Below, one piece after another: positions 1 to 13,594 of a DNA stretch of 64,000 bases (its first letter is position 1; each line of letters begins with the position of its first letter). The stretch comes from Albula goreensis (lineage: Eukaryota; Chordata; Actinopteri; Albuliformes; Albulidae). A program made the position numbers and the translations under genes. The notes under the pieces were generated by a model that saw only the letters and a program-made list of their open reading frames with translations, did not search any database and was not told the DNA's origin. Location: positions 23,286,646-23,350,645 of the forward strand of contig CM040743.1 of assembly GCA_022829145.1 (NCBI GenBank). The letters run 5' to 3'.

Positions 1-2562
1 GAACACAGTCTATTCAAACCCTTTCATCTAAGTTGTTTGGTTTCTCTCTGTGTTACAGACTGACAGCTCATGGTAGGTGTTCTAATGACTTTGTTCATTA
101 TTTTAATCAGCTTGTCTCTTCTATGTGTATGGATTGGTGGCTTTCCTTTTCATCTATTTTAATCGTCACGCAAAAGTTTTCAACCCAAAAAAATGTACTC
201 ATATACATAATGCACATAATATGAGCCACAGAAATTATACCAGCACAATTCTAAAGCAATAGGACTTAACATTGGACTTTCATGAATTATGTATGCGTGG
301 GCTACATCCCATCAACCTGCAAGCTGGCAGAATGCATACCTGCAACCCCAATACAAAGCCTGTAATGTGTGTTGTTGTACAGTCACATTAGTCTTCCTGC
401 CAGCAGCTCACATGCAAGTATGACCCTGCTCCATTAGGATCTATCCAGTGCAGGGGAGGACTTGATGGATTGGCTCAATCCGGGCTTTTGTTAACTCTCT
501 ACAGCTCCTTCACCACTTTAAAGTAGTAAAACAAAACAGGTTCTTGCTCCTAGTAGCACCAAGTGGATTTCTCCAAACAAACCTGCCCTGCTCCCTGCGG
601 AGTGCTGAAACAAAAACTCCGGGTGTCTATGATAATGATGAAGTCTTCCCATTTTGCCAGCACACCTCCCCGCCCGAACAGCTCCCACACAGGATGCACC
701 AGGGTCCTTCTCTCGTTGTCACGGCTACCTGGAGGGTGTTGTTTACAGTGGGAGTGTGGGAGTGGGAGTGAAGGTGAGAGAGTCGGAGAGAGAAAAACAC
801 AGAGGCAGAGAGCTGCATCAATTATTTACAGCACAGGTTTCTGATATACAGATAGGACTTATTGAGATTTAAACCTGTTGGATCGGAAACGGGGCACATG
901 GTCAATGTAATGTATCTCTGTCCTCAAAAACTCTTTTGACCAGATGAAGCTCTGGCTTGTGATGTCCTTTCTGGTTGTCCATGGGGAACGACAGTCATTG
1001 ATATTTCTGCAATCTTTCAGGGTGAGTTTAAGGTGAAGGGTTTCGTATTGGTTAAAAAAAAATGTCTGTTTAATCAATACAGCCAACTATTGTTCTTTAT
1101 TCAGTTGTGAACTCATCATTAGTAATGAAATGAATTCAAACATGGGAAGTCATTATGTAGAAGTCAAGTAAATATCATTCACCATCTCCAAAATGTCACT
1201 GGCTAATTGTTGTGCATCATAAGAAGGCATTCTCCGAAAAGGGACAAATTTATTGCAAATCCAGCTAACTCCAAATAATGCCACTACTTACTCCCTTCAG
1301 GGTGGGATATAATTGATAAAAGATTATTAAAAAAGTTTGTTTTTCCTTGCCGTACTTTCCTGGATTGTGTTTTTCAGAATAAAAGGGTTTTTTTGTTCCG
1401 AAAGCATTAATGCCATCAACTTGAGGAGCTGAACTGACAAGATCACATTGACAGTATCAAACCGACAATGTGGTTTGAACGGTGTGATGTGAATAATGTG
1501 TGTGTCTTTATCTCAAATAGACCGCTGGTGCAGATACTGGCTCCTCTCTCCTGTAACAGTGCAACGGTGCAAAATATTTGGGTGTCACAACCAAGCAGCT
1601 CTTATCTCTATCCAAGCTTCATGGTGCACCTCGGCTCCTCTTGTTTACGGTTTCCAAGCCTCCGCAAAGAAGCCACTGGAGGTCCCAGTTATTGATGAAT
1701 TTGAATTGAGTGGAAAGACATAACATTCTCCCTCAAATATTACAGTCAAATTTCACAAAGTAAATCTTGAATATGTTTAAGACATGGACATATTGTTTTT
1801 GAGATCTCATGTTCACTTATGTCCCCAATTTCCTTTTTATCTCTCCACTGTTAGGCGCTCAAAAGAAATTGTGGCTTTGATATTGAAAACAGCTCAGGCA
1901 TGAAAGGAGAGGGGTTATGAGAATGTAAATGGAAGCCTTTTAAGTGATAAAATCCTCCCGTTAACAAACACCCAACTTATAGGCGTTTCTTTAGTATCTC
2001 CCTCTTTTTCTCACTCTTTGTCCCTAAAGATTTTCTTCTTCCCTTAATTAAAATAGACTTGATGCATTTAGTAATGAGATACATTATGTTAATCAATTAG
2101 CAGAACGGCAACTGAGAAATTCCCACACAGACACATGGCTGGCACTAGTGGATGCTCCTTGAACATTTTATGCCATTTTACTGTCTGTCCTGGAATACCT
2201 CAATACTGAATAACAGTGTGAGAAGAGGAACACATTCACTCTTCCTATCTCTCCTTCTCTGTCCCCCTCCTCCAGTTAGACGGCCTGTACTCCAGGGTAG
2301 CCTTGGTGTCAAGGAGATACTTCTAAAGTCTTTGTGCTCTCAGTCGATGAGAAATTGTAAACCCCCTCACTGGTGGTGACTCTGAATAGAGGCCCACTTG
2401 CTGTAGTGTTCCCAGTGGGAGTCAGTGGACTTTGACAGGGCTTTTAGCACACTAAACCTGTATACATAATTAAAATGTACTCCTTAACCTATGTTTGGAG
2501 AGCATATTCTGTAATAGCTGTAATATTTGCATATACACATTTAGCACATACACATATTGCAC

Positions 2563-2843
2563 ACAGTCCATTTATAAAACTGGATATTTACTGCACCAAC
2601 TCAGGTAAAGTACCTTGTTCAAGGGTACAATGACAATGAATTATCTAGGAATTGAACCTGAAACCTCCAAATTACAAGACCAGCCCCAAAACCATGCTTG
2701 TACACAGTAGCTTATATTTATTTGTTTATTTGAGTTGTATAGATTGGTGTAATATATATTGTAAAGATCTTTTCTCAATGGTGTGTCCTATTTGGGATTT
2801 GAGCCTGCTACCTTCTGCATATAAGTTGATTGACCACTAGGCA
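2563..2843. repeat. Old teleost dispersed repeat fragment
   Basis: Segments such as CTGGATATTTACTG, AAGTACCTTGTTCAAGGGTA and GGAATTGAACCTGAAACCTCC followed by TTACAAGACCAG match, as I recall them, the consensus of a repeat very common in teleost genomes (AAGTACCTTGCCCAAGGGTA, GGAATTGAACCTGCAACCTT). A second GGGATTTGAGCCTGCTACCTT-like segment at about 2792-2843 may be another part or copy. The copy is strongly diverged. Confidence 0.6.
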
Positions 2844-4451
2844 TTCAGCATTTACATAGTTGCTTATTGGCCAATTACTTAGTTTGTTACATTAAACTAA
2901 ATTATTTTGCTAAATTTTCACCACAGTCTTTTGTATGCTAAGCATTTCAGTCAAACTAACATTATACTATCACTCTACAAATGACAGTAAATCATTGCTT
3001 CCCAAAAGAGTTGCTTTCAAACAATTTGCACCTCGGAGCACCATCCAACGTCAGCTCTCCTTGCCATGCTCTCGTCCCATTAATGAATCCCTCAGGGGTT
3101 CCGGAAAAAAAAGTGCCTCATCGTCACCATTGCTGCGAGGAGAGCTTCAAAGTGCTTCCCAGGTCATTAGCATGACAGGGATACAGGATGTACGCTCATT
3201 GTCTGAGACAGTGTACTCATTACTTCCCAGACAGCATTTGTTTTTTAGCTACCAGGGAGTCTGAACCCCAGAGTCCGTCAGAGAGGAGACTGTCCATCAC
3301 CATGGAGACGTCTAAAGGAGCTACCTTTTATTTTAGGCATAAATTCATATCGTATTATAGAATCCATCCATCCAGAATATTGGTGGTTCCATACCTGGGT
3401 GTTGCAATGCTGTTACCTGGAGCAAGGAAAGAGCTTCCCTGAAAAGGTTCAGGGAATTATACAGTCATAAATAGATAACATGCAATCAAAAAAAAGCCAG
3501 AGTTGCAAGATGTCATGAATTAGAGTGCCTACTAAACTGGAAAATGACATCTACAAAATTGTTATTTTCCACTCACATTTTTGTAGACGTGTTGATCCTT
3601 CAGCCCTGTGAACCCCAACAAGGGTATCTCTTCCAGGTGGCAGAACCAATCAGTTTACTGAACCGCATGCTGCGTCCTTAGATTATGGTGACCCGCCTGG
3701 TATCAGCATGGCCCGAGCCCCAAGGCGCAAATGACACAGGCAGTCAGGCAGTGTCGCGTTATCTGCTCCATGCAGCAGAGAAAGGCAAGTGCAAGTTCCT
3801 TTATGCTTGCCCCGCTCTGTATTGTCCTCTGTTCCCTGTTCTGTAGTTCAGCAGCAGTGGTAAAGCTGTAGTAATGAACTCTGGTCTTATTTCTGCTCTT
3901 TGGCTGTCATGGACTTTCATTTTTTCCTGTAGAACTTTCCAATGTTCCATTGCCTCTGTATTAGGGTGGCAGCTTTTCTGTCCATATATCTTGTCATTCC
4001 CTTTATCTTTGCAACCCTAAAAACTTACAGCCACTCCTCGCTGTAAGTTACTGCATGTAGCTTTTGGCTTTATTTGCAGTGACAGTTAACGTGGTCCTAC
4101 TGTAGTAATGTGTCATACGTTTGCATATTTGAAAACGGTAGCTGATACCTCTTCTTACGTTCAGCTTTCATAGAAACACACATCTCTGTGCTTCTTGGAA
4201 TGGCACAAATCATTCTTTGTTATTTTCTTTGAAGGCCCAAGGATAAATGATAGGCTCAGATATGCATCATGTTATCAGCTCTGTCACGGTGTACATTCTT
4301 TGCAAGCAATCTTGTGCTCAACGTGTTAACAGTTGTTCCGTGAAAGTCTCAGTTGACAGCAGTGAAAAACTGCAAAAAGGAAAAAAAGTGAAAAAAGCAG
4401 GAGAAGCTGTAAATCACAATCTGACAAATTTGCAGTGGAGCATAGTGTCGT

Positions 4452-4482
4452 GGGGGTGGGGGTTGGGGTTGGGGTTGGGGGG
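4452..4482 (+). other. G-quadruplex motif, GGGGTT repeats
   Basis: Five runs of at least four G are separated by T or TT (GGGGGTGGGGGTTGGGG and then two further TTGGGG units). On the coding strand it could form an intramolecular four-tetrad quadruplex in both DNA and intron RNA. Confidence 0.85.
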
Positions 4483-7400
4483 CTTTCAAATTTCATTGTA
4501 ATGTACCATAACCTCAGACTGCTGTGTTATGCAAAAGACAAGTGGAAAGGTCAGATGATTAAACAGTAATGCCTGTGTGACAGTCTATGGATCCTGTAAA
4601 GTGTACTTTTCTGTTTCTCCAGACCAGCTGCTGGATTTTGCAGTTCCCTACAGCTCACACAGGTATTCAGTGATGGGAAAGTTTGACAAATTGCAATTAA
4701 AGCCTTGGCGAGGCTTGGCAGTGGAACAGAGTGAGATGCCCCGGCGTCCTGCCAATGCATGCCCGCAGCAGCTGGCTGACCCCTGGGGTGCTGACTGCGC
4801 ACGCCCAGCCCCCCGAACACAGCGGGAAGTGCAGGTCATTAAGATCATGTTGCAGAACTACTTCAGAGTTACACCCTGGGAGAAGAAAAAACTGTGAAAT
4901 TCCCCTCTCCCTTACCTCTTCCGCCCCCAGAGTCTCCTTTTTTGTTTCTCTTGTCTTCAACTGCAATTTGCACCAGCTCTTTAGAGGCCCTCTGCCCCAT
5001 CTCTCCAACATGCAGAAAGCTTGAATTGGAAAGTCCAAACACTCCCAGTCCAGTTGCTTTAATGATGAGTTTTCTCTGTGGCCATTCATGTGTACAAAGG
5101 GAAGAACAATTTCAGTCCCGAAGGGCCAGGGTCGTCCAGGTGTCAGAGTTGGCTTCCACTCAGTAACTGATTTTACACCTGCAGCACCAGAAGAGGTAAC
5201 TTCCTGTGCATGTAATGACTTCAATTAAGCAATTAAATGCTGAGGCCAAGAGAAGACCAAAAGAAACTGCAAAGAGGCAACTGTTATCCATGATGTATAT
5301 TACAGACCTAGCAGAAATCCCTCAACAATGGTGTGTATCTTAATGAGAGGGAGCTACCTCCTGTGAAAACAAGCAAGTTGTGAAAGAAGAATTGTTGAAT
5401 TTCAGACAGAGGCATTTAAATTTCACAGTGTGGTGGGAGAGATATATGGTTCCCGTGCCTTGAACATGCACTGCGTCCGCAAGCCAGCAGGAGACTGGGG
5501 AGGTGAGGGTGTCATCGATTCGGCTCGGCGGAGAGAGACGAGGTCTTGTCTGCGACCCCAAAATCTTTTCAGGAGGCAGCGCCTCACGCATCCAATTAGC
5601 CGATCCCCCTGCTGGACCCGACCTTGAATTTGCAAACTTCTCAAGGCGTGAGTCATTAGAACATCTTAAACATGCAAGCGAGAGCGGAAGCTTCTTTTTT
5701 TAAATAAACATTTTCCCAAAGAATTAAAGTTTTGAAAGAAAGATTAATACCGGCAAGCAAGCAGAAAACGTGCCGATGGAATTTAATGAGTTTGTGTCAG
5801 TTGGGGATCAAGACTCTGCTGCACTAATTGAATTCTGTAACGAAGAGAGAGTGCATTAGTGGAGGAAGAATACAAAAATCATCAAGCAGTAGGGAAACAA
5901 TGCACTGTATATACAAATATAATCATTCCCAGGACATAAAGCTACAGTGGACATGGGACTGAGTAGTAATTACCTTATATTTTTTAAACATTTTTACAAA
6001 AATTCTTTATTTCATTCTGTCTGTCTTTTTTATTCCAGTATGCATGCATATAAAGTGTTTGCATGTTATACACACTGTATTCACAAACATGAAGTATTTT
6101 GGCTGCATCGTACATAGTGTACTAGTGGAAGGAGAGGGAATTTTGGGCAGTGTATTATTCAGGGGCAATTCAGCAAACACATTCTAAAAAAAGTACAAAT
6201 GAAAATATAGATGTATTTTGTAGGATCTTTCAGGCAATACATACTACACACATCAATTCTCATGTATAATGGCTGAAAAACAAAATGTACCTCCCAACAG
6301 TAAGACATTGCACCCAGTCAGTAGTAGCAGATAAGCTGGTTTGATTTCACAAGGCTCCAACCATTCTGCTTTTGTAACTCTGAGCACCGCTTCAAGCCTC
6401 CTCGTGTCTCACTCTAATAAAGAGCTTCGTGCCTGCAGGAGTTTGAAAGGCAGAAACGATTCAGTGGTTTAGATGCATAAACAGAAGACAATCATACCGA
6501 CTTTCAAGTGGAACTTTCATGTTACCCCGGGCCTCCTCTGAGAATGAAACTTCCACAGCCAGATCTGACTTTTTAAATGATTAAAATGCGAGGGATCATG
6601 CTTCTTCGCCTCTCATACTGTTTACACATTGTTTTTCCCGTGCAGACCAATATTAATCGCTGCCATTTTGGCTTAATGTGGGGAACGTGCTGGTGCAAGT
6701 CTCAGCAGAGAATTTGCCAATCAGATAGTGACCTTATGCCCCCAATACCTGCACAGGAATGAAATAAGCTTAACGTGTTTGTGACAATCGGAACATGTTC
6801 AGTGGGTAAACTCCAACACAGTAGTGCTGTAATGCCAGTGAACTACATTTCTCGTACAAGTCACTGATAGTAGTATTATAGTGCAGTATAGTACAACAGA
6901 GTATAACAAACTAATATATTTGTGTACCTTTCAAATTTAAATCATGCAGTTTGATTTATGCAATACGAGTAAAATTACAACAATATTGTGTATTCTTCTG
7001 AAATGAAATAAGCAGCTTGACGCAATCATTGATCTTCACAGGGTAAAAGGCACCCAATTTATTAGTTCCTGATATGGTAAATGCCAGTAAACAAAAGCTT
7101 TCAGAATGTGCTTTTCATTTATGAACCAGTTTAGTCAACTTTCATTGTGACACATTCCATTTGTCACTATTACCTTCTCTGTTGATTAAGAATGCGATAC
7201 CAATTTTGTAGTTCATTCTTACCTTTGAAAACTAACACAATATCTGAGACAAATATGTCTGGTAGTTGATGATGATGGTGATGATGATTGTTTATTGTTT
7301 GTTGTGGCAAGGTGCATCACATCTGGAGCATCTATAACAACAAGGAAATAAATACTTGGTAACCAGTGACATTGAGATTATAAGTGAAGGTGAAAAATAA

Positions 7401-10400
7401 AAGTTCTGCTCATAGTTTGGTATGACTCAGTTCTGTGTAATGGGTTCAGGGTACATCACATTTTATTTATTACAATTTGTTTTGTTCTAACATCTGTCTC
7501 ACCAGCAGTGTACCACCAGCCAGTACATTCCTGTTCATCTATTATCATTCTTTTCCCCATTGCATGCAATGAAGCGCAGGTAGAAAGAGATGCGTGACTG
7601 CACCTCTCTCAATTTGTGACAACTTTCCCTATTTCCCGTCTTCGTCGAGAGAACACAATGTCTGCATCTCTCCTTCACTGTCTCTCTTTCCTTCTGTTTT
7701 CGTATTCTCCTCTTCCAGCTGATCCCGTTCGGAAAAGCCCCATAGCCCCGTCTGCATTCCTTTCCAATTAACTTGGCATCATCTGATTCCAATCACTCTA
7801 ATTATAGCAGCAGGGATACTGGGAATGTGGCCCAGCCTGCGTGCTGAGGCCGATGGGATCGGCAACACACCGCGCAGTCATGTGGCCCGGGTTTCCATGG
7901 TCCAATAACAGACATCCACAGTTACAGCAAGGAAAGTGCAATAAAACCACATTAAATGCAAGCAGAGTAAAGGCAACAACCACAAGAACATACTACATCA
8001 GAGTACTACAAGAAGAACAGACACAACAGGAACAGCTAAGCCATAATATCGAAAAAAAAAAAGCCAGAATAACAATGTCTATGACAACAAAAATCAAGAG
8101 TCACTGTACCAATAACAACAGCCTCAACGTTCAGAAAAACAGCCACAACAAACACAATAACAAATTCAGAAACTACTGCCAAGCCTGTGACTTTTGTTGC
8201 TGCAGCAAAAAGGTTCTTGGATACGTGTGGCTCGCGCAGCCCTAGGGGGGAATATCGAATGGGTAGAAGGTCAGCATTGTCGCATTGACACACAATTTGT
8301 GCTCCATTTTGCACAAGGCCATGGCACCCCCTGTGCATCTCCCACCCAAATTTCTGCACGACAATACAACCAGGAATACAGACAAAGCCTTATTTGTGGG
8401 CCCCTCTGTGATGTCATGTAACTGTACCCGTACCACCCCACAGCTTTATGCCAGACCACACCTCATTGCTCTTCCAACTTGTTGCTGGTGGAGTGCAGCC
8501 AGGGACATGCTGCACTGCCTGGCAAGAGCTTGCCAGAGCTAACTCAAACCTCCGCCGTATTCCCTAGGTCCTAGAGAGCCAGGGTCTTCCGCTCAGACAA
8601 GGGCACGTAGGAACGTTCATCGATATTGCAACAACTTAAAACACAATGCACTGCGAGCAAGCACAACACTTAATTGAAATAACTACTTGATCCACAGCTC
8701 TTCAATTCATGCTCTGCATTGAAGTAAATAAAAGAAAATGATTGACAGTTTAATGAAGACCATAATACTGCTGAAGTGTCTTTGCCAGCCTTTTTATGCT
8801 GTATATTATCACATCAGCTTCTGATGTGCCTTTACCAGAATGAAAGGACAGAATGCAGCTTCTTCAAGGGCCCACTCCAGGCAGACGGGCTAGTTAATGA
8901 TCCGCCTTCACTTGAAAGACGTTCATGCTTCCATACATCATTTTGTATCTAGAATTATTAATTAGTCAGCCTTAGTCTCTGACAAAGGCATATTCATCAG
9001 ACAAACTCTTCAATTCGAATTCAACACCGTCCACAAGATTATGAATAGCACAGCTCTTCTCCCTCATTCAAGTTTAAAAATATCACAGGAGAACCTAAGA
9101 CAGCTTTAAAGCCATGGCCTATGTGTAGCTGGTTAATATGCAATGCCATAGGGATGAGGGGCTAAATTACTTTCAATCAGTTGCTCTGCTGAAAGCAATC
9201 AAAAAGGTAATTATATGAACAATACTAAAAACAATCAGTTTTGATGTTAACAACTGCAATTGCATTGCAGCAGTTGTTCAGATTTTGGGATGTCTACCTT
9301 GTTTTATTTAAAGTATATTTCAGCTGAAAAAAAAGAGTACATTTTGCCATTAGAACCTTTCAAGGTTTTTATCCTGTACAAGAGATGGATATATAGATGA
9401 GTTCATTCAAGGACTCTTAGGGCTGTCCCATTTTCTCTGCAGGGAGAAATCCATAAAATGTGTGGTCACATGCCATGCTGCAGAGGTGAAGGGTCACGGT
9501 CTTCTCTCCGTGGAAACTGATGACATCTTTCTGGATGGCTTGCTGAAACCGGCTGTCATACTGGCTCATCTTTATCATGTCTCCCACATGCACAGAGGAG
9601 AGACTCCAGACATTAATTGATGGAACCTCCTACAGAGGAGACTGCATGTCGTCTGTGCTCTCACCAGTCTGATCTGGATATCAGAGGGTTCTATCTGCTC
9701 TGCAGAACTTCTTTGTTGAGTCAATAAGGGCTGGTGATGCAAACCAGCACTATGAATTCAAACCCAGACTGTAGCATATATATATATGATGTTTTCATAA
9801 TCATCCATCACATTAAAAGCAATTTTTTGGGTTATTTTTCTTTTTTGTTTATGTTGATGATACAGCAGTACTTCGTGCCCAGTGTCTGCTGTACACCTGC
9901 CTCAGTGAAACAACGGTCATTTTACTTATGACTCTTTTCCGCCCTGAATGATAAAGAATGATAAAGATTCAATTCCCAACCCAGACTACTGCTAACAGAT
10001 GTTAGATGGTCATCCATTAGCCCTTCTGCTTGACAATGAAAAAGCAGGCTGTGTCTATTTCTATTCTATGGCTATTTCCATTCAAGACCTTCTTCGCACA
10101 TTGGAACTGGGTTAAATGTTAGGCCATTGAGCTTTAACAGGGTCTCTAATGTTGCTTTGTCTAATATTGTTGCTCTCTTCCACATTTGCATGCAAAATAA
10201 AAAACCTATTCCAATACTCTTGTCAATATTCCATTGTTTCAGTGAAGGCCAAACGCTGTATGTGATGCATTCTTGCATTAGTTGTTGATGTATTATGTAT
10301 GTGTTATGGTCATAGCTACATGGGCAGGTCCTGTTTCCAATCGCAGGGCCAATGCACGCAGTGAGCCTCGGAATATCAAGCAAGAAAAAAAAAACATAAT

Positions 10401-11567
10401 TGGAGCTTGTTTTCCTTTGTATGTTTGTGAACAGTCCTCATCAATACATAATGTCTTTTCCCGGGTTTAGAATTCATGGTGGAGCAATGGATCATAAATT
10501 CATTTGGCTGCCTGTAAACACGTTTGGTAAATTAATGACAGGCCAATGATGGATAGTTCTGGGAAAACATGGCTGACGTCTTTGTTCTTGATTGTGTTGA
10601 GCCAGAGAGAGCACAATCTCATCGGTTCTCGATGTTGCATACATGCTTAATTTTTTTATCTTTTTCCTTCTGTGATTTGTCTGCAGATGCCTCAACTATG
10701 ATTTTATGTCTGCTTTATAACTGTTAAAATTTGCTCACAAGCTTAGGATCATCTAGGACTGGATGTTGGCAGGTGTGTTGAGTTTTGTTTGGTGTAAAAG
10801 TAAGGCATTACATGTATGTGTTATTAAAGCACAGCTCTAGAAGAAATTACATTGTTGATTTGATTTGTGTCCACATATGGTCTCAGATGAAATGGAGGCT
10901 GGGGGCCCTACCTTTTCCTTACTAATCTCAATGCAGTTATTGGTTCTACTGCCGCAAGATTCCCCCACACCCTATCTTAAATCAACTGCTACATAAAGCA
11001 AGTTAAAAAAAGGTCCTGTCTGAAGTAGTTTCATTGTCTTTGATTCTTTACTGTGGCCTAACATTAAATTTGCTGGGATCTTTAGTGGAATCAGAGACCC
11101 TGCAATCCATCAAACAAAAAAAAAAAAAAACACTGAACTCAGAGACAGATTCATTTAATGCTATAGGTGAATGCTAACATAAGGCTGAATGTTGTGTAAT
11201 CTGTTCTCACACAACCCTTTTTTAAAGTCTGGAGACATATCCACCAGTTGCACACATGCTATTATATTCATAACACAGAAATCGAAAGTGAACAGGAAAA
11301 TGCTTTTCACGCACAAAATAACGCCTCTGGTTGAGCTACTCCAATGGAATTATTTGTGGTTCGTAGAGAGGGAAGACTCTTGTTTGTGATTTCATGGCCA
11401 TGAGCCTGTCACCAATGTGTTTACAAGGCTATTTTCACATTACTCTATGCTCTTCAATGACAAAGAGGGGGAAACCAGTTGGCCGCTTACAGAAGTAAAT
11501 GGGAGAGTGAGAAAATGATTACATTGCTCTGCGTGTGTTCCCATCTTGGGGGCCCAATGTGCATGTG

Positions 11568-11570
<3 letters not shown>

Positions 11571-11601
<31 letters not shown>
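11571..11601. repeat. (GT)15 microsatellite
   Basis: Perfect GT tract preceded by GCATGTGCAT and followed by GGTGGGGGC. Confidence 0.95.
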
Positions 11602-11602
<1 letters not shown>

Positions 11603-13544
11603 TGGGGGCAGTTGTTTCAACATTGAATAGTGGCTGCATTGAATGGGTCCTATCTATGGGGTAAGTTTGGGTGTGCTGCACTGACTGAGTGCTCTGATTG
11701 AGTCAATAGAGTAGTGGGCGGGCGGGATACGGGCTACTAATCTTTATGGTGTATAGGGCTATGCAGACCATTAGAGCTGCAGAAGTAATTCCCTTGGAGA
11801 GATGTGGCTTTTTAGCGAAGAATAGAAGTGTTCTGTAGGCTTCAGAGAGTGCTGTGGTGCTTTATTGTTGATCCGATGTGAGGGCGTGGGCCAACAGCCC
11901 CGCTCTGCAGTCTTTCATACTCATTGCAGCCCCAGCCAGCCAAAGGAAAGCCAACCAGAAATTATATCTGCTGACAACCAATTAACTCCCATTTCTATTA
12001 TTGCATACGCTAACATCATCCCATCAAATTCTCACAGCCCCACATATGAGCTTGAAAAATGCATGAACAATTGTTGTTTACTGAATTTTGTACATATCTG
12101 TCTTTGATTTAATGAGCCATATTATTTTTAGTGTGGCACAAGTTAAACGTTTCAGCTGAGATCGAGTTACATTGAAAGCAAGTGAAGGATAATAACTGGC
12201 GGTCAAAGGGTTTAAAGAAATCTCGCTTTGAAGTGGCAATGAAACATGAATTTGTTTCAGTTGCAGTTTTTTGCCCATTTGATTTTTAAAAAATTCTTAT
12301 TAGTGACAACCCATGTGAGAAACCGTTTTTCAGCTGGCGGGCCCCGTTGGACCCAATGAACACGTATGTGACATATTTGACGAATACGTTTGGAAGGGAA
12401 ACTCTTGTTTTGTCATGAACTGCGTTGGTGGAAATGCTGCTTTTCCTCATCGTGTTAGGGTTGATGTGCATCCATGTTCTTTTGCACGACTGGTTTGTGT
12501 CAAGGAAACAATTAGTGTCAGGTTGGGTTTTGCCCAGTGAACAGACGGGGATGGATGGTGGCTCTCATGAGTTTAGCTTTAGTGTTAATTTAGGATTTGG
12601 CTGGTGCACAGCTATCTTACCCCCTATAAATTGTTGCTGTATCCAGAGCTGGGTGAAGGGTAAACAAATGAGCCTCCTGACTCTTCCACATACATTCTAT
12701 GACTGTTAAGTTAAAGGTTTGCAATTCAACACTTATTTTTTATTAATCAAATACTCTGGATTGCATGTTTAAATCAGCCAGGCTTTCAAAAATAATATAA
12801 GAAAATCAATGTCATTCTCTAAAATTGTAATATAAATTATTGCATGAAGTTGAATAGTGTCGGCATCCAAAATGTCTTCTACTGCAGTCTAATGAGAAAT
12901 AATATTGCAATTAAAATGTTTTAAAGCTTGCATTTGCTCTTGCATTTAAATAGCCTGGGAAATTATAGAAATTCAGTTTTTAGACACAGACTGCATGAAG
13001 ATCACTGTTGATAACTACTGAACACATTTTTGTCAGATTGTTCGAGTTACAGCTTGTGTTTCTGTGCTTAAAGGCAGTGTTAAACGGAGGTGATGATCCT
13101 CTGCGTTAATAATGTATTTTTGATTTTAGCCTGGCATAAAATTTTAATTTCCTGAATATTAGCTTACTGAGGGAGAGATGGAATCAGATCTCAGAGGTGA
13201 TGATGAAGTGAGTGAAACGCCAATTGACCCATTTAAATTTGCATTAACCCTTCATAAAAATGCATGAGGGCTGATGGTTACATTGTAAAGGAGTTTTTCT
13301 TGTTCTGCAAAAGGCTGTATGTGTTTATGTGCACATACGTGTGCATACGATAGTACATGTTTATTTCTGTGCATGTACATTTCTGTGAATTGCTTTGGAG
13401 ATGGGTGTATTTGTGTAAATTTTTGTCATGCATGTATAATTCATGTTTCATGTTGGCTGTGCAGTCATGTGTTCCACAGATCACAGAAGTCAGGCTATGG
13501 TGATGTTAAGTTTCCGTGTCCATTGAGAGCAGATTTTTTTAATC

Positions 13545-13594
13545 TGTGTGTGTGTGTGTGTGTGGGCGTGCGTGCGTGCGTGCATGTGTGTGTA
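13545..13594. repeat. Compound (TG)n/(CGTG)n microsatellite
   Basis: About ten TG units, then GGCGTGCGTGCGTGCGTGCA, then TG units again. Alternating purine-pyrimidine throughout, so it is Z-DNA prone. Confidence 0.93.

Noticed and set aside
4697-5224. 175-codon open frame on the minus strand.
   Set aside because: No recognisable domain, no splice logic with neighbours, low-information composition; likely chance in a locally GC-richer stretch.
8036-8542. Overlapping open frames on both strands, possible retroelement fragment.
   Set aside because: No reverse transcriptase, integrase or LTR motif is visible. The frames overlap one another on both strands without a preferred one.
10072-10383. 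103-codon minus-strand open frame (with CPCSYDHNTY and TFNPVPMCEEG).
   Set aside because: It has a faintly protein-like composition but I could not link it to a transposase, reverse transcriptase or cellular family. It is not supported as a gene without a database search.
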